NCBI GenBank assembly: GCA_900552755.1
Contig: USAY01000030.1
Location: forward strand, 1-16,973
Reading direction: 5' to 3'
Origin: an uncultured Collinsella sp.
GTDB taxonomy: Bacteria > Actinomycetota > Coriobacteriia > Coriobacteriales > Coriobacteriaceae
DNA length: 16,973 nt
The notes under the pieces are model-generated. The model had not been told where the DNA came from, made no database searches, and saw only the letters and a list, made by a program, of their open reading frames with translations. The translations under genes and the position numbers were made by a program. Of this stretch, positions 6,431 through 12,638 are shown piece after piece; the first letter of the stretch is position 1; each line of letters begins with the position of its first letter.

Positions 6431-8215
6431 CTAAGAACGCTTACGGCTCGCCATGGTGCCTGCGGCGATAGCGGCTGTTCCCGCAAGGACGGTTGCCACG
6501 ATGGCCGCACCCGAGGTGTCGCCGGTTGCCGCGAGCACGCCGGTAGTCTTGGCTTTCGTGGTTGAAGCCGCAACGGCCTTGGTCGGCTTTGAGCCCTCAG
6601 GCTTGGGGTTCTGCTTGGACTCCGCGGGCTTGCTTTCTGCGGGCTTGGTCTCGTCGGGCTTGGGGTCTTCCGGCTTGGCTACCTCGGGAGGTGCGATGGT
6701 CGTACTTTTGGCGACTGCTTTGATATAGAGGGAGTCGACCGTGGCGTCGCCCGTGCCGATGGCTTGGCCTGCCTCGTAGATGCCGTCACGGAGCTTGCGA
6801 TAGTCAATGACCTTGCCGCCTTCGGGCGTCTGGATGGCGGCGTTCTCAATCTTGATGGTGCCGATTGTCTTGCCGTCAGCGCTCATGGCACGGGCAAAGA
6901 TTGCCGCTGTATCTCCTTCGGCCGTTACCTTGCTGCGGATGATCGAGATGACTGCGGGTGTGACGCCCTCGCTGGTCTGGGCGATGATGCCGATGTTCTC
7001 GCCTTGGGGTTCGCGCCTCGTCTCGCCATCTTGGTTTTCGCTGTAGGGGATGGGGCCGTCGCCGTTCTCGACATAGCGGGCTATGGCCTTGACAACGGAG
7101 TCGCTGATGTAGATGTGGCCGCCCTTCTCGTTGGGTCGATCGTTTCTGGTGGAGAATGCAGCCGAAACCTCGCCTTCCGCAAACGCGTCCACGGTGGAGC
7201 CGTTCTTGACGACGATGTCGTCCTGGTAGGTGAAGAGGGCGTTGGCGCCACCGTATCTGCCTTTACTTGCACGGACCGTCACGTTTGCATGATCGAGGGT
7301 GATGCCCTTGTGGGCATAGACGCCATATTCAACACCGTTTACGTTGAGGGAGGCGTTTGTGGCTGCGAGGCTGCCCTTGGCCTCGACGGCAGCGTCTTCC
7401 TCGGAGCTTGCCTTGACCTGGCTGCCGTCCGAGATGTTGATATTGTCGCCGCTCCAAAGGGCCTCACCATCGGCTGAGCTTGCCTCGACCGTCCCGCCAC
7501 CCTTGATGGTGAGGTTCTTGTCGGCTCCAATACCCTTGTCCTTGGTAGCCCTGGCGGTGACGGCTCCGCTGTCGTCAATCGTGATATTGCCGTTTGCCCT
7601 GATGCCATCCGATGCACCCGTGGCGTTGACGTTGCCCGAACCTTTGATAGCGAGATCACCTCCGGCATTGATGGCATCAAACCCAGTGCTCGTGGCGTTG
7701 ACGGATCCGGCTCCGTCGATGTTGATATTACCCGTGGTGAGGATAGCGTCCTCAGTAGATGTCACGCTGAGCGTGCCGCCCTCGTCGCCTTGGATATTGA
7801 GCTCGGCATTCTCGTTAGTGCCATGAGAAACGTTGATGCTTTCGATCCATTCGGCAGTGACGATGTTGGTTCCCGAGTAATTCACGTTGAGCTTGCCTGC
7901 GGCCTGGATCTCGCCGCCGTTATAGTTGTTGAGCTTCAAGTCGTCGGCGCCGTCCCACGACCAGGTACCGGCCTCGTCGCTCGCCGCGGTGTTGTACTTG
8001 TTGCCGCCGACCTTGACCCATTCCGCTGCGAGCGAGACGCTCGGCATGAGCAGCGAGCTCACCGTGAGCGCGCAGGCCAGGCCGCAGACGATGCGGCGCG
8101 TCACGCGGCGCCAGCTGCCGTGCGCGAGTCCTATGCGACGGCGAACGTCGGGTTCGGCAACATGGGTTCCGGCGGTAGCGTCATTGCGTTTGGGGGTCGT
8201 GAACAAGGCTGCCAT
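6431..8215 (-). CDS. Secreted LAATG-anchored beta-helix protein, copy 1 (carbohydrate-binding-domain-like)
   Basis: A 594-residue surface protein. Residues 1-41 are a long basic n-region, 42-62 the hydrophobic core and SLAA|E (cleavage about 64) the signal peptidase site. GTWSWDGADDLKLNNYNGG opens the mature part, followed by at least eight degenerate 22-24-residue coils of the form G-x-V-x-A-x-S-x4-AI-x-A-x-G-x-I-x-I-x-G. This fits a right-handed parallel beta-helix like the carbohydrate-binding DUF4353/Cthe_2159 family. A Pro/Lys/Glu-rich wall-spanning stretch (APPEVAKPEDPKPDETKPAE) precedes LAATG (561-565), a hydrophobic helix and the tail SRKRS, a cell-wall sorting signal of the LAxTG class. 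ATG 8215 has GGGAG 5 nt upstream; earlier in-frame starts lack an RBS. Function is probably glycan binding or adhesion (inference). It is a tandem paralogue of the gene at 8487-10262. Confidence 0.8.
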   Translation of the reverse strand: MAALFTTPKRNDATAGTHVAEPDVRRRIGLAHGSWRRVTRRIVCGLACALTVSSLLMPSVSLAAEWVKVGGNKYNTAASDEAGTWSWDGADDLKLNNYNGGEIQAAGKLNVNYSGTNIVTAEWIESINVSHGTNENAELNIQGDEGGTLSVTSTEDAILTTGNINIDGAGSVNATSTGFDAINAGGDLAIKGSGNVNATGASDGIRANGNITIDDSGAVTARATKDKGIGADKNLTIKGGGTVEASSADGEALWSGDNINISDGSQVKASSEEDAAVEAKGSLAATNASLNVNGVEYGVYAHKGITLDHANVTVRASKGRYGGANALFTYQDDIVVKNGSTVDAFAEGEVSAAFSTRNDRPNEKGGHIYISDSVVKAIARYVENGDGPIPYSENQDGETRREPQGENIGIIAQTSEGVTPAVISIIRSKVTAEGDTAAIFARAMSADGKTIGTIKIENAAIQTPEGGKVIDYRKLRDGIYEAGQAIGTGDATVDSLYIKAVAKSTTIAPPEVAKPEDPKPDETKPAESKPAESKQNPKPEGSKPTKAVAASTTKAKTTGVLAATGDTSGAAIVATVLAGTAAIAAGTMASRKRS

Positions 8216-8320
8216 GGTTGCTCCCGTTCTCATAGGGCCTATACGACTAGATTCAGCGTATCTGCTGGATGTTGCCGGCGGTAGTGCCGTTTGGAGGGCA
8301 AAATGGCCAAAATGGGGGAG
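8216..8320 (-). promoter_or_regulatory. Duplicated 5' leader, copy 1
   Basis: This stretch upstream of the first surface gene matches 10263-10365. It contains an identical 32-bp block (8274-8305), a small hairpin in the minus-strand sense (CGGC-ACTACC-GCCG) and the odd-centred palindrome ATAGGGCCTAT (8232-8242) just before the RBS. TTTTGG and TTTTGCCC repeat at its distal end on the minus strand. I do not recognise a known riboswitch, and no convincing -35/-10 pair is shared by the two copies. Confidence 0.5.
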
Positions 8321-8353
8321 AAATAGGCCGCACGCCGGCGCAGGGACCGGCGC

Positions 8354-8393
8354 TAAAAGAAAAGCGCGGGGCCGCATGGCGACTCCGCGCTTT
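8354..8393 (-). terminator. Permease-derived terminator now serving surface gene copy 2
   Basis: Arms AAAGCGCGG (8361-8369) and CCGCGCTTT (8385-8393), with TTTTCTTTT following on the minus strand. Sequence and placement match the purine permease terminator at 10403-10443, so it was duplicated with the unit. It lies downstream of the 8487 stop codon and is the only terminator visible for that gene. Confidence 0.85.
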
Positions 8394-8419
8394 ATTGTTC
8401 AGCTTTTGCAGCCTTGCCC

Positions 8420-8464
8420 TTACGCTACGAAGAAGTAGACGAGGAAGGCAAGAGCCGCGATCCA
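8420..8464 (-). pseudogene. Remnant of the AzgA-type permease 3' end (duplication scar)
   Basis: Read on the minus strand, this encodes WIAALAFLVYFFVA and a TAA stop, identical in protein to the last 14 residues of the permease that ends at 10471. The 45 bp match 10471-10515 at 42 positions, and the three differences (GCG/GCA, GCT/GCC, CTT/CTC) are all synonymous. There is no start codon or RBS, so it is not a gene. It lies 22 bp past the stop of the second surface gene. Confidence 0.9.
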
Positions 8465-8486
8465 CCCGTCCCGTGCGAAAAAGTGT

Positions 8487-10262
8487 TTACGAGCGCTTGC
8501 GGCTCACCACGGCGCCCGCGGCGATGGCGGCTGTTCCCGCAAGGGCGGCTGCCACGATGGCTGCGCTCGAGGCGTCGCCGGTTGCTGCGAGTTTGCCGGC
8601 GATCTTGGCTCCCGTGGCTGCAACTGCAACGGTCTTGGTCGTCTTCGTGCCCTCGGACTTGGAACCCTCGGGCTTGGTCTCGCCTGGCTTCTCCTCGGGT
8701 TTGATCTCCTCGGGAGGCGCGATGACCGTGCTCTTGGCGACAGCTTCGTTATAGGGGGAGTCGATCACAGCGTCGCCCGTGCCGATGGTTTGACCCACCA
8801 CGTAGAAGATGCCGTCATCGAGTTCTTCCTTGTTGCGATAGCCAATGATCTTGCCGCCTGTGGGCGTCTGTATGGGAGCGCCTTCGATCTCGATGGTGCC
8901 GATTGTCTCGCCGTCCGCGCTCACGGCAAGGGCGAAGATTGCCGCCGTGTCTCCCTCAGCTGTGACCTTACTGCGGACAATCGAGATGGTCGCGGGCGTG
9001 ATGCCCTCCTTGGTCCGGGCAAAGATGCCGATGTTCATGCCCCTATGCTCGGGAATGACCGCGCCACTTTGGTCGTTGCTGTAGTGATCGGGGCCGTCGC
9101 TACCGGACTCGACATAGCGGGCTATAGCCTTGACAACGGAGTCACTAATGTAGATGTGACCACCCGCTTCGTTGGGGTAGTAGTTTCTGGTGAAGATTGC
9201 GGTCGAGAACTGGCCTTCTGCGAACGCATCCACGATCGAGCCGTTCTTGATGACGATGTCGTCTTCGTCGGTGAAGAGGGCGCTGGCTTCATCGTTCCCT
9301 GCACTTGCACGGACCGTTACGGTTGCGCCATCGAACGTGATGCCCTTGTAGACATAGATGCCATACCCAACGCCACTTGCGTTGAGGGAAGCGTTCGTGA
9401 CCGTGAGGCTGTTTTTACCGTCGATGGTGGCGTCTTCCTCGGAGCTTGCCTTGACCTGGCTGCCACCCGAGATCTCGATGTTGCCGTCGGCCCAAATCGC
9501 ATTGTCTTTGATAGAGCTTGCCTCTACCTTGCCGCCGCCCTTTATGATGAGGTTCTCGTTAGCATCGATACCCTGATCCTCGGTGGCCTTGGCGGTGACG
9601 GTTCCGCTGTTGTCGATCGTGATGTTGCCGTCGGCCCTGATGCCATCCGAATCGCCCGTGGCGTTAACGTTTCCCGAGCCCTTGATGGTGACATCGCCCC
9701 CGGCATCGATGGCATCGTGCTCGGTGCTCGTGGCGTTGACAGTGCCAGCGCCGTCGATGTTGATGCTGCCGACGGAAGTGATGGCGTCACGAGAAGATGT
9801 CACGTTGAGCGTGCTGGACGCGTCGCCCTGAATATTAAGCTCGGCGTTCTCGTTCGCGCCATCCTTAACCTTGATGCCGCGGCCGTCGCCGTTAGTGACG
9901 ATGTTGTCGCCCTCGTAGCTCACGTTGAGCTTGCCCGCTGCCTCGATCGCGCCGCCGTTATAGCCGTTGAGCTTCATGTCATCGGCGCCGTCCCAGCTCC
10001 AGGTGCCGGCGGCGTCTCCCGCGGGCCCCGCGGCCGCTTCGTGGCGGACGCTGCCGACGTCCACCCACTCGGCCGCGAGCGAGACGCTCGGCATGAGCAG
10101 CGAGCTCACCGTGAGCGCGCAGGCCAGGCCGCAGACGATGCGGCGCGTCACGCGGCGCCAGCTGCCGTGTGCGAGCAGCGTGCGACGGCACACGTCGGGC
10201 TCGACAAAATGGGCTCCAGAGGTTTTGTTATTGCGCTTGGGGGTCGTGAACAAGGCGGCCAT
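8487..10262 (-). CDS. Secreted LAATG-anchored beta-helix protein, copy 2 (carbohydrate-binding-domain-like)
   Basis: A 591-residue paralogue of the 6431-8215 product with the same order of parts: MAALFTTPKR start, 41-residue n-region, hydrophobic core 42-62, SLAA|EW cleavage, GTWSWDGADDMKLNGYNGG, a run of 22-24-residue beta-helix coils, a conserved block around GGHIYISDSVVKAIARYVE, a Pro/Glu/Lys linker shorter than in copy 1, then LAATG (558-562), a hydrophobic helix and SRKRS. ATG 10262 is preceded by GGGAG with a 5-nt spacer. The paralogues differ most in residues 11-30, just after the signal peptide and in the C-terminal linker, while the signal peptide DNA is identical. It is expected to be covalently attached to peptidoglycan by a class E-type sortase encoded elsewhere. 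Ligand unknown; glycan or mucin binding is a guess. Confidence 0.8.
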   Translation of the reverse strand: MAALFTTPKRNNKTSGAHFVEPDVCRRTLLAHGSWRRVTRRIVCGLACALTVSSLLMPSVSLAAEWVDVGSVRHEAAAGPAGDAAGTWSWDGADDMKLNGYNGGAIEAAGKLNVSYEGDNIVTNGDGRGIKVKDGANENAELNIQGDASSTLNVTSSRDAITSVGSINIDGAGTVNATSTEHDAIDAGGDVTIKGSGNVNATGDSDGIRADGNITIDNSGTVTAKATEDQGIDANENLIIKGGGKVEASSIKDNAIWADGNIEISGGSQVKASSEEDATIDGKNSLTVTNASLNASGVGYGIYVYKGITFDGATVTVRASAGNDEASALFTDEDDIVIKNGSIVDAFAEGQFSTAIFTRNYYPNEAGGHIYISDSVVKAIARYVESGSDGPDHYSNDQSGAVIPEHRGMNIGIFARTKEGITPATISIVRSKVTAEGDTAAIFALAVSADGETIGTIEIEGAPIQTPTGGKIIGYRNKEELDDGIFYVVGQTIGTGDAVIDSPYNEAVAKSTVIAPPEEIKPEEKPGETKPEGSKSEGTKTTKTVAVAATGAKIAGKLAATGDASSAAIVAAALAGTAAIAAGAVVSRKRS

Positions 10263-10365
10263 GGTTACTCCCATCCTCATAGGGCCTATGCGATTAAGCC
10301 CAGCATATCTGCAGGATGTAGCCGGCGGTAGTGCCGTTTGGAGGGCAAAATGTCCAAAACTTGGG
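10263..10365 (-). promoter_or_regulatory. Duplicated 5' leader, copy 2
   Basis: Counterpart of 8216-8320, with the identical 32-bp block at 10321-10352 and ATAGGGCCTAT (10279-10289) upstream of the RBS. Bases between the conserved blocks have drifted, which makes the retained blocks candidates for a protein-binding site or structured 5' UTR. Confidence 0.5.
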
Positions 10366-10402
10366 AAGCAAAACATCGCGCGTCTGTGCGTTGCCTGGCT
10401 TT

Positions 10403-10443
10403 AAAAGAAAAGCGCGGAGCCGCTCGATGCGACTCCGCGCTTT
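10403..10443 (-). terminator. Terminator of the purine permease gene
   Basis: AAAGCGCGG-type arms (10409-10417 and 10435-10443) with further pairing GAGCCG/CGACTC inside, followed on the minus strand by TTTTCTTTT. It lies 28 bp after the permease stop codon. Confidence 0.9.
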
Positions 10444-10470
10444 GGTGTTCTGTTTTAGCAGACTATGCCG

Positions 10471-11781
10471 TTACGCTACGAAGAAGTAGACGAGGAAGGC
10501 GAGGGCTGCGATCCACATGAGCGGCTTGATCTTGGAAGCCTCGCCCTTAAAGAGCGCGACGACTACGTAGGCGATAAAGCCCAGACCGATGCCGGCAGAG
10601 ATGGAGTAGGTGAAGGGCACGCCGGCGACAATCATGAACGCCGGGAAACCCTGCGACACGTCGGACCAGTCAATCTCGGAGGCCTCGCTCATCATGAGGT
10701 AGCCGACGTAGACCAGAGCACCGCAGGTGGCGGCGCTGGAAACGATGGTGACGATGGGGGAGAAGAACGCGGCGAGAATGAACAGCACGCCGGTGGTGAC
10801 GGAGGTGAGGCCCGTGCGGCCACCGTCGGCAGCACCAGAGGTGGACTCGACGAAGGTGGTGATGGAGGAGACGCCCATGAAACCGCCCACAGCAGCGGCG
10901 GCGGAGTCGACGATCAGAATCTCCTTGATATTCTCGACGTTGCCGTCGTCGGTGAGGAACTCGCCCTGCTTGGCCACGGCCATCGCGGTGCCCATGGTGT
11001 CGAAGAAGTCACTCATGAGCAGCGAGAACGAGATGACGAGGAGCGCGGGGTCGGTAAGGACCTTGACGATGGCGGGCACGCCGCCGGCGTCGGCGATGGG
11101 GCCACCGATGCTCGAGAAGTCGAGCGGGGCGATGATACCGGTCGGAGCCTGGGTCACACCTAGGGGGATACCGGCGATGACGGCGACGACGATGCCGATG
11201 AGCAGCGAGCCGGGGACGTTGCGGCAGGCGAGGGCGACCGTCACCAGGATGGAGATGATGCCGACGATGAAGGTGGGGGAGGTGATGTCGCCCAGACCGA
11301 CGAGTGTACCGGCGCCAGCGGTGATAATGCCGGCATCGCACAGGCCAATCATGGCGATGAACAGGCCCAGACCCACCGAGATGGCGTGACGCAGGACAAC
11401 CGGGATGGCGTCCATGATGGCCTCGCGCAGGCCACAAAGCACGAGCAGCAAGATGACGACGCCCTCAAGGAAGATGACGCTCATGGCCACGTGCCAGTCA
11501 CCGCCGCAGACGGTGGTGGTGATTCCGGCGATCATCGCGTTGACGCCTAAGCCCGACGCGCAGGCGAGCGGGCGGTTGGCGAAGATGCCCATGCAGATGG
11601 TCATGATGCCGGCGCCCAGGCAGGTGGCGCAGGCGAGCGCTCCCGCATCGATGCCGGCGCCCGAGAGCACCGCAGGGTTGACGGCGATGATGTAGGCCAT
11701 CGCCAGGAATGTTGTCAGTCCAGCGCGAAGTTCGGTCCCGATTGTGGACTTGCGCTCACTGACGTGAAAAAGTTCATCCAT
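10471..11781 (-). CDS. NCS2 family purine permease (AzgA/PbuG-like)
   Basis: A 436-residue inner-membrane proton symporter of the AzgA (COG2252) branch, which takes up adenine, guanine and hypoxanthine. Signature segments are RAGLTTFLAMAYIIAVNP (19-36), SGLGVNA (76-82), SDFFDTMGT (257-265) and ESTSGAADGGRTGLTSV (312-328), the last being the family hallmark. The length is normal (about 430-490). ATG 11781 has AAGGAAAGGG upstream at a 6-nt distance; the open frame extends to 11826 but without an RBS. A TATAGT -10 lies at 11842-11837 on the minus strand, and its -35 position falls in a repeated GAACATCAAC motif. No purine riboswitch aptamer is visible in the leader. The last 14 codons have been copied to 8420-8464. 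Which purine is preferred cannot be told. Confidence 0.92.
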   Translation of the reverse strand: MDELFHVSERKSTIGTELRAGLTTFLAMAYIIAVNPAVLSGAGIDAGALACATCLGAGIMTICMGIFANRPLACASGLGVNAMIAGITTTVCGGDWHVAMSVIFLEGVVILLLVLCGLREAIMDAIPVVLRHAISVGLGLFIAMIGLCDAGIITAGAGTLVGLGDITSPTFIVGIISILVTVALACRNVPGSLLIGIVVAVIAGIPLGVTQAPTGIIAPLDFSSIGGPIADAGGVPAIVKVLTDPALLVISFSLLMSDFFDTMGTAMAVAKQGEFLTDDGNVENIKEILIVDSAAAAVGGFMGVSSITTFVESTSGAADGGRTGLTSVTTGVLFILAAFFSPIVTIVSSAATCGALVYVGYLMMSEASEIDWSDVSQGFPAFMIVAGVPFTYSISAGIGLGFIAYVVVALFKGEASKIKPLMWIAALAFLVYFFVA

Positions 11782-11836
11782 GCATACCCTTTCCTTGTTC
11801 GGCCCCGAGTTTAGGCCGATTGACACGAACTCAACT

Positions 11837-11882
11837 ACTATATCGCCTTTGAAAGGTTGATGTTCCTTGCATGTTGATGTTC
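11837..11882 (-). promoter_or_regulatory. Candidate promoter and direct-repeat operator for the purine permease
   Basis: On the minus strand GAACATCAAC occurs twice (11882-11873 and 11865-11856), 17 bp apart. The proximal copy covers the -35 position 17 bp from TATAGT (11842-11837). The distal copy reads GCCGAACATC, similar to the CCGAAC core of PurR boxes in Firmicutes. That resemblance is suggestive only, since no purR gene is visible. Confidence 0.4.
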
Positions 11883-11974
11883 GGCGCTTTGTAGCAGACG
11901 GACGGTATTATTCGCATGAAAATGTGTGGGTACCGTATACTTAAGCAGTTACAACGACCCCTATGGAGGAACGT

Positions 11975-12394
11975 ATGATTAAAGAGCTCTGCCACGACGA
12001 GGCTATTCTGTCCCAGCGTTGCGAGGTCGCGACCGTCGAGGACGAGTCGGTGGCACAGGACCTGATCGATACCATCAAGTCGCTCGACGATGCCGGCTGC
12101 CTTGCCGCCAACCAGATCGGCGTCACCAAGAAGGTCTGCGTCTATCTGGACGACGCCGGCGAGCCCCATGTGCTCTACAACCCCCGTCTGGTGTTTGGCC
12201 TGGGTGCCAGCAAGATGGAGGAGAGCTGCCTGACGCACGAGGAGGTCACCAAGTCCACGCGCTATATCAAGTGCAAGGTTGCCTTTGACCAGATTGTCGA
12301 CGGCAAGATGAAGGAGTGCCGCCGCGACTACGCGGGCTTTGAGGCACAGATGATCCAGCATATGATCGATCACTGTCTTGGAAAGTTGGTCTAA
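11975..12394 (+). CDS. Peptide deformylase-like protein lacking the catalytic glutamate
   Basis: A 139-residue member of the peptide deformylase fold, of the short form seen in many gut anaerobes. Motif 1 is AGCLAANQIG (40-49, Q47 present); motif 2 is EESCLT (82-87, metal ligand C85); motif 3, normally QHExDH, reads QHMIDH (128-133). Metal ligands H129 and H133 are kept, but the general acid/base Glu is Met130 (codon ATG). Deformylases need that Glu to remove formyl from nascent N-formyl-Met, so activity is doubtful; a housekeeping def would have to lie elsewhere. ATG 11975 follows GGAGG with a 6-nt spacer. A TATACT -10 at 11936-11941 is plausible. The last sense codon and stop lie inside the left tip of a 109-bp inverted repeat. 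It could be a non-catalytic metalloprotein or a decaying paralogue. Confidence 0.85.
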   Translation: MIKELCHDEAILSQRCEVATVEDESVAQDLIDTIKSLDDAGCLAANQIGVTKKVCVYLDDAGEPHVLYNPRLVFGLGASKMEESCLTHEEVTKSTRYIKCKVAFDQIVDGKMKECRRDYAGFEAQMIQHMIDHCLGKLV

Positions 12395-12497
12395 GGGGAC
12401 CAAAGCACCGCACCTTGCCGCTCAATCGTCGCTCGCGTACCTTAAGTACGCTTCGCTCCTCTTTCGTGGCAATCTGCGGCACTTTGACCCCTTAGAC
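12389..12497. repeat. 109-bp imperfect inverted repeat element
   Basis: The outer 10 bp are perfect: GTCTAAGGGG (12389-12398) against CCCCTTAGAC (12488-12497). Further paired blocks follow inward (CAAAG/CTTTG, CCGCA/TGCGG, TTGCC/GGCAA), and a 6-bp hairpin GCGTAC-CTTAA-GTACGC (12435-12451) sits at the centre. It begins within the last sense codon of the deformylase-like gene and includes its stop. There is no T-run directly after it and no ORF of interest inside. A non-autonomous mobile or REP-type palindrome is the likeliest explanation, unproven. Confidence 0.75.
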
Positions 12498-12540
12498 GAC
12501 CTGCGGGGTTAACTTGGTTGAGTTTATCCTGTTTGAATAG

Positions 12541-12581
12541 TCCGGGCATGACATTGTTGTCATGTCCGGGCTTTTGTGTTT
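12541..12581 (+). terminator. Intrinsic terminator between the deformylase-like gene and bsh
   Basis: Arms at 12541-12553 (TCCGGGCATGACA) and 12558-12570 (TGTCATGTCCGGG) pair over 13 positions, counting two G-U pairs, around a TTGT loop, followed by CTTTTGTGTTT. It ends the upstream transcript, so bsh needs its own promoter in 12582-12630, where I see only AT-rich sequence without a convincing -35/-10 pair. Confidence 0.88.
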
Positions 12582-12638
12582 AGCGCCTTTTTGTTTGGAG
12601 ACAATGAAATTAGCAAGAACGTAAAGCTAGGAGGCGCT

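Larger units (their letters stand above)
6431..10515 (-). repeat. Tandem duplication of a ~2-kb surface-protein unit
   Basis: Two homologous units lie head to tail: 6431-8464 (2034 bp) and 8487-10515 (2029 bp). Each holds, in minus-strand order, a purine permease 3' end, a terminator with the same GCGCGG stem, a leader with an identical 32-bp block, and a beta-helix surface gene. In unit 2 the permease end belongs to the intact gene; in unit 1 it is a 45-bp remnant. The longest identical run is 95 bp (8028-8122 and 10075-10169) in the signal-peptide region. Elsewhere the two genes have clearly diverged. Confidence 0.85.

Noticed and set aside
8216..8377. Upstream N-terminal extension of surface protein copy 1 (start at 8377)
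   Set aside because: The extension covers the duplicated leader, has no RBS, and would place the signal peptide about 95 residues in; ATG 8215 has a good RBS, mirrored in copy 2.
6431..10262. Periodic repeats considered as a CRISPR array
   Set aside because: The periodicity is about 66-72 bp in coding frame, degenerate, and matches 22-24-residue beta-helix coils rather than direct repeats with spacers.
8790..10331. Long open frame (513 codons) on the plus strand opposite the second surface gene
   Set aside because: It mirrors the minus-strand codon bias; the minus frame has an RBS, signal peptide, repeats and sorting signal, and the plus-strand translation shows no recognisable domain.
11782..11974. 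Possible purine riboswitch ahead of the AzgA-like permease
   Set aside because: The conserved purine aptamer junction sequences are not found on the minus strand; only a 5-bp hairpin (CGGCC...GGCCG) and direct repeats are visible.
12395..12540. Possible small RNA gene in the bsh upstream gap
   Set aside because: The structure is explained by a symmetrical 109-bp inverted repeat; no separate promoter is evident.
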